DNA of 64,000 nt from Trebonia sp963785645 (GTDB lineage Bacteria > Actinomycetota > Actinomycetes > Streptosporangiales > Streptosporangiaceae), in NCBI GenBank assembly GCA_963785645.1, contig CAWAWG010000014.1, positions 186,001 to 250,000 of the forward strand. The letters run 5' to 3'. Both the position numbers and the translations under genes were made by a program. The stretch's first letter is position 1. Every line of letters starts with the position of its first letter. Below the pieces are notes generated by a model. It ran no database searches. It was not told the DNA's origin and worked only from the letters and a program-made list of their open reading frames with translations. Shown here in pieces: positions 56,542 to 64,000 of this stretch.

Positions 56542-57308
56542 GAGCCGACAACCTCCGATTGCTTGGCCGGGCTGAGCGCGGCGGACTTGCGCCAGCGCAG
56601 CCAGAAGATGCAGGCGGCGGCGAAGAGCGCCACCACCGGGATCAGGACGAGCAGGGCGGCGTCATTGCCCGGCCACGCGACGCCTGCGCCTTCTGCGCCC
56701 CAGAACGTGCCGAAGCTGGTGAGCATGACGCCCACCGAGAACTTCATCCAGTTCTCCGGGACCTTGGTGAGCGGGGCCTTGACCGCGATGCCGGCGATGG
56801 TGACGACGATGATCGCGGCGGCGGCGCCGATCACGGCGGCGCCGATGTTCTTCTGGTTGTCGCCGAAGGTGATCACGATGAAGACAACCTCCAGGCCCTC
56901 GAGGAGCACGCCCTTGAAGGCGAGGGTGAAGGAGTACCAGTCGCTGACGCCGCGCTTGGCCTGTCTGGTCGCGGACTCGGCGGCGGCCACCTCCCTCAGG
57001 TAGGCGCTCGCCTCGTCGTGCAAGGCCTTGTACCCGGTCGCCCGGAGTACGGACTTACGCAGCCACTGGAGACCGAAGATCGCCAGGAGCGCGCCGATAA
57101 CCAGGCGCAGCCCGGTCAGCGGCAGGTAGCTGATGGCCGGGCCGACCGCCGCGGTGATCACGGCCAGGACGACGAGGGCGACGCCCATGCCCTGGAACGT
57201 CGACTTCCACTCCCTGGTGATGCCGGTGGCGAGAACGATGGTGAGGGCCTCGACGGCTTCGACCGTGCACGCGACGAAGACCGTGAGGATCAGGGGGAGG
57301 GCATTCAA
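56538..57308 (-). CDS. COG4280-like membrane transporter with internal repeat
   Basis: 256 residues from TTG 57308 behind AGGAGA. Two halves repeat the pattern: CTVEAVEALTIVLATGITREW in the first and KGVLLEGLEVVFIVITFGDNQ in the second, each with an E-x-x-E membrane motif. Six or seven helices. The internal-repeat layout with acidic helices is like that of small cation/Ca2+ exchangers (UPF0016/TMEM165 build) and COG4280 membrane proteins; the ion is not known. Confidence 0.75.
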   Translation of the reverse strand: MNALPLILTVFVACTVEAVEALTIVLATGITREWKSTFQGMGVALVVLAVITAAVGPAISYLPLTGLRLVIGALLAIFGLQWLRKSVLRATGYKALHDEASAYLREVAAAESATRQAKRGVSDWYSFTLAFKGVLLEGLEVVFIVITFGDNQKNIGAAVIGAAAAIIVVTIAGIAVKAPLTKVPENWMKFSVGVMLTSFGTFWGAEGAGVAWPGNDAALLVLIPVVALFAAACIFWLRWRKSAALSPAKQSEVVGS

Positions 57309-57343
57309 TGAATCTCCTGCGCTGTGTCAGAGACAATACGTGG

Positions 57344-57925
57344 GTGACGACTGATCAGGATCGGGCCGACGGGCCGGCGGCAGGCGAGAGCGCCGGGCCA
57401 GGCTGGCTGCTGCTTATCTACCGGGTGCCGCCGGAGCCGACGCGGCTGCGTTCCACCGTGTGGCGGCGCATCAAGTCCCTTGGCGCGATCTATCTGCAGA
57501 ACTCGGTCGCGGCGCTGCCCGTGAGCACCGCGAACGAAAGGGCACTGCGCAAGCTTCGGCGCGAGATCACCGACATGTCCGGGACGGCCATGCTCATGTC
57601 CTGCTCCGTGCTCGCCGGGGAGTCCGAGGTCCGCTCCTCCTTCCAGGCGGCCCGCAACGACGAGTACGAGGAGATCGTCGACAAGTGCGAGGACTTCCTG
57701 CGGCAGGTCCAGAAGGAGTACGACGAGAACCACTTCACCTACGCCGAGCTTGAGGAGAACGAGGTCGACCTCGTCAAGCTCAGGAACTGGTTCGCGAAGA
57801 TCGTGGAGCGGGATGCGTTCGGCGCCAGCGGACGGGCGGCCTGCGAACGGTGCCTGGAGAACTGCGAGCAGTCGCTCGAGGCGTACGCGGCCCGGGTCTA
57901 CGCCGAGGAGGCGGAGGGACAGTGA
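57344..57925 (+). CDS. Chromate-resistance ChrB-domain protein
   Basis: 193 residues from GTG 57344 (an ATG at 57308, sharing bases with the divergent start, is less likely). PGWLLLIYRVPPEPTRLRSTVWRRIKSLGAIYLQNSVAALP is the ChrB N-terminal domain. The C-terminal half ends in a helical, Cys-bearing region (ACERCLENCEQSL). ChrB proteins sense or help handle chromate; no ChrA permease is next to it, but the divergent ion transporter starts only 35 bp away, so the two may be co-regulated. Confidence 0.8.
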   Translation: MTTDQDRADGPAAGESAGPGWLLLIYRVPPEPTRLRSTVWRRIKSLGAIYLQNSVAALPVSTANERALRKLRREITDMSGTAMLMSCSVLAGESEVRSSFQAARNDEYEEIVDKCEDFLRQVQKEYDENHFTYAELEENEVDLVKLRNWFAKIVERDAFGASGRAACERCLENCEQSLEAYAARVYAEEAEGQ

Positions 57926-58131
57926 CACGGGGCCCGTCTCAGTGACCATCGCCCGCATCTCCCTTCACTGGCGTTTCCCGTTCCCTCGCCCGCCGGCGCT
58001 CGCGGCACCCAACGCGCATGCCCGCAGAACGCGCCTCCAGGTAAGTGTAACAGTCGTTAGATTTAAGAAGTAACTAACGTTATTCCCAGGTTGTGACAAT
58101 CGGTTCACCAGCTGGCTAACTAGCCGACACT

Positions 58132-58965
58132 TTGGTGATGCCTAGGCTCCGCCGACTCGGGTCCATGAACAGCACGCTCTGGCGCACTCGGGTGCGCCTG
58201 CTCGCCGGCGTTTCCGGCGCCGTCGCCCTGTCTGTCCTGGCGGTGGCCGGCTGCTCGTCGAGTTCGTCGAGCTCGACGCCGGCCGCATCCTCGTCGTCTT
58301 CCGCTGCGTCCAACCCATCGACGGCGTCGGCGTCCGCGTCATCCTCCGCCCCCGCCGTCCCCCTGGTCGTCTACTCCGCGCAGGGCTACGACTCGGCCAT
58401 GACCAAGGCCTTCACCAAGGCCACCGGCATCCCCGTGCAGTTCGATGACAACTCCACCGGTCCGCTGCTGACCCAGATCGAGGCCTCCAAGAACAATCAC
58501 AAGTGGGGCCTGCTGTGGGTTGACGGCGCGACCGCGTTCGCCGGCCTGGACACCCAGGGCCTGCTGCTCAAGGGGTACGAGCCGTCCGTGTCGTGGAATG
58601 CCCTCGGCACCGCGTCCGTGCCGGCCGACAAGAGCTACGTGCCGACCGGCGTCACGCTGATGGGCATCGTCGCCTACAACAAGGCCAAGGTCACCAACCC
58701 GCCGACGACCTGGCAGCAGCTCGAGTCGTCGACCTGGAAGGGGCAAGTCGGCATGAACGACCCCTCCCAGTCCGGCCCGACCTTCCCGCTCATCGCCGGC
58801 GTGATGAACTACCTCGGCGGTGTCCCGGCCGGGGAGCAGTACTTCAACACGCTCAAGTCGAACGGCCTGGTCATCCACCCGACCAACGGCCCGACCCTGC
58901 AGGCGCTGACCAGCGGCCAGATCAACCTGGCGCTCGTGCAGTCCTCGGCGCGGACACCGGGCTGA
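58132..58965 (+). pseudogene. ABC iron/organic-ion-type binding lipoprotein, C-terminus missing
   Basis: Starts at 58132 (GTG) or ATG 58138. Lipoprotein signal ends LAVAGC, then a Ser linker and a family 1/FbpA-like binding protein (VPLVVYSAQGYDSAMTKAFTKATGIPVQFDD, ATAFAGLDTQGLLLKGYEP, GQVGMNDPSQSGPTFPLIAGVM). It runs normally to about INLALVQSSA (58,950) where ~80 residues of the C-terminal lobe should follow. Instead it meets the ATPase fragment in another frame. The missing end and the missing permease point to a deletion or assembly collapse. Confidence 0.8.
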
Positions 58966-59702
58966 TCCTGTGCGACGAGCCGCTGTCCAACCTGGACGCT
59001 GACCTGCGCGAGCGGATGCGGGTGGAAATCTCGTCGCTGGTCCGGGAGGCCGGCGCGACCACCGTCTACATCACCCACGACCAGGCCGAGGCGTTCGCGC
59101 TCGCCGACCACATCGGGGTGCTTGAGGAGGGCGTGCTGGTACAGTCCGGTTCGCCGGAGGACGTCTACCATTACCCGGCGACCCCGTTCGTGGCGCGTTT
59201 CACCGGCTTGGCCGGCGAACTGGCGGTCCGCGTGACCAGTCACGGAAGCGACGGCGCACTGGAGATAACCGCCCCTGGTATCCGGGACGGCAGTGTGCGG
59301 CTGCCCGCGCTGCGGCCCGCGGGAACGCCGGTTCCGGCGGCCAGGCCCGCTTCCGGGAGTGACGATTCGGGCACCGGCGGTCCGGGCACCGGGCTGCGTC
59401 CGGGGGACGACGCGCTGCTCGCCATCAGACCCGCCGGCGTCCTCCTGCTGCGGTCCGCCGAGGAGACGCCGCAGCTGACCGGGAAGGTCGCGGACGTGGC
59501 GTTCCGCGGCCGCGGCTACGAGTACGCCATCGACCTGCCTGAACTCGGGCGGCTGACCGGCGTCTTCGCCCGGCACCGGGCGGACCGCGGTGACTCGGTC
59601 GGGATGCGGCTCGACCCGGAGGGCTGCCATCTGTTCCCAGCAGAAGCAGCCGTCCGCGCACCGGACGGCGCCGCCGCTGCCGCCCCAGCGCTCACCGCCT
59701 AG
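58956..59702 (+). pseudogene. ABC ATPase fragment (starts at Walker B) with TOBE domain
   Basis: The frame opens with ADTGLILCDEPLSNLDADLRERMRVEI, i.e. at Walker B and the D-loop; Walker A, Q-loop and the LSGGQ signature are absent. It then continues normally: ATTVYITHDQAEAFALADHIGVL (H-switch), a linker, and a C-terminal TOBE-like domain to the stop. Only the second half of an FbpC/PotA-type importer ATPase remains, joined to the binding-protein gene. Confidence 0.85.
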
Positions 59703-59809
59703 CGGTTTGCGCGGCGCCGGGCGCGCGTGATACCGATAAACATCCAAATTTCGGTGTTTGCGGGATATTGATCGGCCTGGGATCTCTGTGACTGCTGGCA
59801 CTTGCGCAG

Positions 59810-60638
59810 GTGTGCGTGAGCGATGATTTTCGCGTTCCTTCCGGGAGGCGGACCTGGCGGCCGCCGCTCTCGTACCGTGTCGCGCTGACCTTGGTCGTGT
59901 CGGTACTCGTGGGCGCCGCCGCCGGGTACTCCTGGGTGACGCTGTCGAGCAACCAGCTCCACGGCGAGGTTGTCCTGGCCGTGGCGGTACCCCTGTGGGC
60001 CCTGTTCGCGTTCCGGATCTGGACGGTGTCCGCGACGCTTTCCCAGGACACGCTCGTCATCAGGAATGTGCTGTCCACCGAACGAGTACTGGTCGCGGAC
60101 ATAACGAGGGTGGCCTTCTCCGGGCGGATACTGAAGGTAACCGAGCGACGGCCACCGCTCCCCCTCGGCCCGTCGCCCGTTACCGCGCTCGGTGCCGCGT
60201 TCCCGCGTCACCGGGACTCCGGGCAGCGCTACGCCGTCTCCGCCGTCCAGCTTGGCCTGATGGCCTCAATCTCGGGCTCGCGCTGCGAAGCCGACGACGC
60301 GGCCGGCCTTATCGCCGCCGCGGCCGGCCTTCCCGGCACTCCCCGAGCGCGGAACCGACGGCAGACTGTCCGGGTCCCTGCTCATGATTCCCGCCGGTAT
60401 CGCGGGAATCACGTTCGGCACCGTGCTTTCCGACAAGGTGCTTCCCGGTCCCGGACACCCGATCGTGGCCGGCGTGTTCAACGGAATTGGAGTCGCGGGC
60501 GTATTCATAGTTATCCGCGGGCTTATAGCGGTAGTCGGTCTCTTCATCCGCCGCCGCCGCACAGCACCACCCAAAAGACCCTTAACCCCGGCCCAGTGCA
60601 GCGCGCCGCAGCCGCAGCGAAGGTGGTTGCGGTTATGA
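59810..60638 (+). CDS. Membrane protein with PH-like domain (frame break near 60,355)
   Basis: GTG start. Two N-terminal helices (YRVALTLVVSVLVGAAAGYSWV, EVVLAVAVPLWALFAFRIW) precede a bacterial PH-like stretch (TVSATLSQDTLVIRNVLSTERVLVADITRVAFSGRILKVTE). After a net +1 shift the frame continues LSGSLLMIPAGIAGITFGTVLSDKVLPG and VIRGLIAVVGLFIRRRR, two more helices. Function unknown. Confidence 0.65.
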
Positions 60639-60901
60639 GTTGCCCGAACGGATACGGCTTCCTTTGCCTGCTCCATGACCCGCCGGCCGAAGTCGACCTC
60701 CGTCGGGTAACGAGGAAGATCATCTGATGAGACTGCCGCAGCCTAGGCATTACGGGGGTTCCCCAACGTCTTGTTCCACGGCAACCACCGGCAATGGGCC
60801 TTAACCCCGGCCACAGCGCGGGGAGCGACGCGGTTTTGGCGGCGTCCTCCCGTGGGGGCGATGGGGGGGAAGCCCCGCATCCTTGAGGGACACCGGCGAC
60901 A

Positions 60902-61303
60902 GCGGACCAACAACCACATACACCGCAACGGTCACCCCGAGGGGGCAGCGGACCTACAACGGCAACCACTGACCACGTACCCGGCGCCGCAGGCGCCGTC
61001 CCGGGCGCCGCCCGGCGAGGGGGCTATGGGGGAGGGACTCCCCCACACGCCGCGACGATCACCCGGAGGCGACAGCGGACCAACAACGCCAACCACCCGG
61101 ACACGTACTCGGCGCCGAAGGCGCCGTCCCGGGGCTTGCCCCGGCGAGGGGGATACGGGGGAGGGACTCCCCCACACGCCGCGACGATCACCCGGAGGCG
61201 ACAGCGGACCAACAACGCCAACCACCCGGACACGTACTCGGCGCCGAAGGCGCCGTCCCGGGGCTTGCCCCGGCGAGGGGGATACGGGGGAGGGACTCCC
61301 CCG
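60902..61303. repeat. 129-bp tandem direct repeat, about three copies
   Basis: Two identical copies (61031-61159 and 61160-61288), a diverged copy before them (~60,902-61,030) and the first ~15 bases of a fourth after them. Each unit contains GGGGGAGGGACTCCCCC-type and GCGCCGAAGGCGCC dyads, so each copy can form hairpins. The unit is 43 codons long, so reading frames run through the array, but the predicted Arg/Pro/Thr-rich products look non-biological. It sits between the membrane-protein gene and pepA. Confidence 0.9.
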
Positions 61304-61414
61304 TGCGCAGGGGGGTCACCGGGGGGATTTTCCCCCGGGGGAAATACTGTGCGGTGGGTCACGGCGGGGGTCGGGGGACATCCCCTTGGATCGGGGTGCA
61401 ATAACATCGGCTTC

Positions 61415-62953
61415 GTGACAGTCTCCCTTACAACCAGTGAGTCGGCGCCGGAGACGGCCGAGGCCGACATTCTTGTCATCGGGGTAATACAGACCCCCGA
61501 CGGCCCGGCAGCCGCACCCGGCCTCGCCGGGGTGGATGAGGCGCTCGGCGGTACCCTCGCCGACGCGCTCGCCGCGCTCGGCGCGACCGGCGAACTCGAG
61601 GAACTCAGCAAGATCCCCGGCGGCGGCAAGCTGCCCGCCACGCTCGTCCTCGCGGTCGGCCTCGGCGACGCGCCGGCGGACGGCACGCTCGTTCGATGCC
61701 GAGAAGCTGCGCAGGGCGGCCGGGGTCGCGCTGCGGACGGCCGCGGCGAAGGAACACGCCGCGGCCGACGGCGACCTCTCCCGCGGGTAAGACTGTCACC
61801 CTCGCGCTGCCCGCGCTCACCCCGGACGAGGCGGAGGCCGTCACGACCGGGGCGCTGCTCGGTGCCTACAGCTTCCGCCGGTACCGCTCGACGCCCGCGA
61901 CCGACCTGGCGGTCACGGTGCTGACCGGCGACGGCAACGCCGACGCGGTGCGGCGCGGCCAGGTGATCGCCAAGGCGGTCAACCTGGTGCGCGACCTGGT
62001 CAACACCGCGCCGCTCGACCTGCCGCCCGCCGCGCTCGCGGCCGCGGCCGAGCAGGCCGCGCCGCGGCCGGCGTCACCGTCGAGATCCTCGACGAGGTGG
62101 CGCTCAAGGACGGCGGCTACGGCGGCCTCATCGGCGTCGGCAGGGCTCGATCCGGCCGCCGCGGCTGGTCAGGCTGTCGTACACGCACCCGGAGGCGACG
62201 CAGACCGTCGCGTTCGTCGGCAAGGGCATCACCTTCGACTCCGGCGGCCTCTCGCTCAAGCCGCCGAAGTCCATGGAGACGATGAAGTGCGACATGAGCG
62301 GCGCCGCCGCCGTGCTCGCGGCCACATCCGCCGTCGCCGAGCTCGGCGCTGCCGGTCAACGTCGTGGGCTACCTGTGCGCCGCGGAGAACATGCCGGGCG
62401 GCGCCGCGCAGCGGCCGTCCGACGTCATCACGATCTACGGCGGCAAGACCGTCGAGGTGCTCAACACCGACGCCGAGGGCCGCCTGGTGCTCGCCGACGG
62501 CATCGTCAGGTCCGCCGAGGACAAGCCCGGTGCTGATCGTGGACGTCGCCACCCTCACCGGCGCCGCGACGGTCGCGCTCGGCCGCCGCACGGCGGGCGT
62601 CATGGGATCGTCCGACGAGGTCGCCGCCGAGATCGCCGCGGTCATGCGCGAGGCGGGCGAGCCCGCCTGGGCGATGCCGTTCCCCGAGGAGCTGCGCAAG
62701 GGGCTCGACTCCACCGTCGCCGACCTGACCAACGTCTCGCCGGACCGCGAGCGGCGGCATGCTGGTCGGCGGCCTGTTCCTGAAGGAGTTCGTGCCGGAC
62801 GGGGTCGCCTGGGCGCACCTCGACATCGCCGGCCCGGCCTTCAACGAGAAGGCGCCGTTCGGCTACACGCCCAAGGGCGGCACCGGCGCGGCGGTGCGGG
62901 CGCTCATCGCGATCGCGGCGGAGACGGCGGCCGGGCGACTTCCCGGCGCGTAA
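61415..62953 (+). CDS. pepA: Leucyl aminopeptidase, M17 family (at least seven frame breaks)
   Basis: Start GTG 61415; stop 62953. N-terminal macro-like domain, then the M17 catalytic part: VAFVGKGITFDSGGLSLKP (metal-binding Lys and Asp), METMKCDMSGAAAV, VLNTDAEGRLVLADGI (metal-binding Asp/Glu and the Arg), and AHLDIAGPAFNEKAPFGYTPKGGTG. Frame changes fall near 61,690, 61,785, 62,060, 62,145, 62,352, 62,530 and 62,750. All catalytic motifs survive in the broken frames, so errors in the assembled sequence are more likely than decay. PepA removes N-terminal Leu and other residues from peptides. Confidence 0.9.
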
Positions 62954-63006
62954 GCAACCGCGGTGACATGATGGGACACTGAGCGTAAGCGGAAAAGGGG
63001 TTTACT

Positions 63007-64000
63007 GTGGCAGAGGGCGGCCATTACGACATCGTCATCCTCGGCGGCGGCAGCGGCGGGTACGCCTGCGCGCTGCGCGCGGCCGAGTTTGGCAAGCGCG
63101 TGGCCCTGATCGAGAAGGACAAGGTAGGCGGGACCTGCCTGCACCGCGGCTGCATCCCGACCAAGGCGCTGCTGCACGCGGCCGAGGTCGCCGACTCCTC
63201 GCGGGAGAGCGAGAAGTTCGGGGTGCGGACCTCGTTCGAGGGCATCGAGATGCCCGCGGTCCTCGTCCTACCAGCAGGGCGTGGTCGAGCGGCTCTGGAA
63301 GGGCCTGCAGTCCACGCTGGCCAGCCGGAAGATCGACACGATCTTCGGCGACGGCAGGCTGACCTCGCCGACGTCGGTCGCGGTCAACGGCGCGGTCTAC
63401 ACCGGGGACCACGTGGTGCTCGCCACCGGCTCCGTGCCGCGGTCGCTGCCGGGCCTGACGCTCGACGGGGTCGCGCGTGATCACCTCCGACGACGCGCTG
63501 CGGCTCGACCGGGTGCCGTCGTCGGCGATCATCCTCGGCGGCGGCGTGATCGGCGTCGAGTTCGCCTCCGTGTGGCGGTCGTTCGGCGCCGACGGTGACC
63601 ATCGTCGAGATGGCGCCGCAGCTGCTGCCGCTTGAGGACGAGGCGTCCGCCAAGGTGCTGCAGCGGGTGTTCCGGCGCCGCGGCATCGGGTTCGAGCTCG
63701 GCGCGCCGTTCCAGTCGGTCAGCTACACCGACTCCGGCGTCCAGGTCACGCTCGGCAACGGCAAGCAGCTCGACGCGGAAGTGCTGCTCGTGGCCGTGGG
63801 CCGCGGGCCGGTCTCGGCCGGCCTCGGCTACGAGGAGAACGGCGTCGCGCTGACCCGCGGGTTCGTCGACGTGGACCCGCTGTGCCGGACGGCGGTGCCG
63901 ACGATCTCCGCCGTGGGCGACCTGGTGCATCCCGAGATCGCACACCCGCAGCTCGCGCACGTGGGCTTCGCCGAGGGCATCCTGGTCGCCGAGCGGCTCG
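63007..64000 (+). CDS. lpd: Dihydrolipoamide dehydrogenase (5' part, three frame breaks)
   Basis: ATG/GTG 63007 after AAAAGGGG. FAD site YDIVILGGGSGGYACALRAAEFG, redox-active disulphide GGTCLHRGCIPTKALLHAAE, NAD site IILGGGVIGVEFASVWRSFGA, then the central domain to the window end. Net +1 shifts at about 63,268, 63,475 and 63,590; one extra G after GTC or GCC explains the latter two. It is the E3 component of 2-oxoacid dehydrogenases. pepA-lpd is a common actinobacterial pair, with sucB usually next. Confidence 0.93.

Noticed and set aside
60902..61303. CRISPR array
   Set aside because: Units are 129 bp and directly adjacent with no unique spacers; no cas genes anywhere in the window.

Overview
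The window is GC-rich chromosomal DNA from an actinomycete (Actinomycetota). The evidence is a Pup-proteasome neighbourhood (pafA, an FKBP lipoprotein, a WYL regulator of the PafB type, DUF3866), actinobacteria-specific families (DUF3145, DUF5998, DUF1707), an AfsR-type SARP/NB-ARC/TPR regulator and the pepA-lpd pair. The genus cannot be told from sequence alone. Many otherwise intact genes are interrupted by single-base frame changes, nearly all net +1 in the coding direction. This looks more like a draft or metagenome assembly with residual indels than a genome full of pseudogenes. Broken genes are therefore given here as one feature each, with the break positions.

Layout. 1-5.8 kb: Pup-ligase neighbourhood, interrupted by an AT-rich segment with a secreted protein. 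6-9 kb: three overlapping minus-strand genes (nucleotide-sugar dehydrogenase, GT2 glycosyltransferase, SDR epimerase) for an activated sugar and surface glycan. 9.6-11 kb: succinate-semialdehyde-type dehydrogenase. 11.3-13.5 kb: small P-loop kinase and an AAA/DUF234 ATPase. 14.3-15.9 kb: a complete IS3-family element. 16.6-24.4 kb: an accessory locus in which a SARP-NB-ARC-TPR regulator diverges from a two-gene operon (GT-B-like protein plus PfkB kinase) that runs tail-to-tail into a second NB-ARC-TPR protein. SARP-like direct repeats lie ahead of the operon. 24.5-25.5 kb: a Rpn-like nuclease-fold protein. 26.2-28.4 kb: YtrA-type GntR regulator with an ABC exporter and a DUF1707 fragment. 28.5-32.2 kb: PadR regulator with a MacB/FtsX-type ABC system. 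32.4-37.1 kb: CUT1 sugar importer with two tandem binding proteins and no ATPase. 37.2-40.2 kb: DUF3145, apolipoprotein N-acyltransferase, HNH nuclease. 40.5-44.1 kb: form II CoxL-S-M molybdenum hydroxylase. 44.5-46.4 kb: ArsB-like permease plus UspA protein. 46.9-51.5 kb: MEDS-STAS sensor followed by a replication-relaxation/conjugation-ATPase/J-protein trio that looks like an integrated mobile-element module. 51.5-54.9 kb: housekeeping genes (sulfurtransferase, phosphodiesterase, DUF5998). 55-58 kb: peptidase E, a COG4280-like membrane protein and a ChrB-like protein. 58-59.7 kb: an ABC importer collapsed so that the binding protein runs into the tail of its ATPase. 60.9-61.3 kb: a 129-bp tandem repeat. 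61.4-64 kb: pepA and the start of lpd.

The strongest candidate for an undescribed system is 16.6-24.4 kb, where two STAND-type regulators bracket a sugar-chemistry gene pair. The 47.8-51.5 kb conjugation-like trio comes second.
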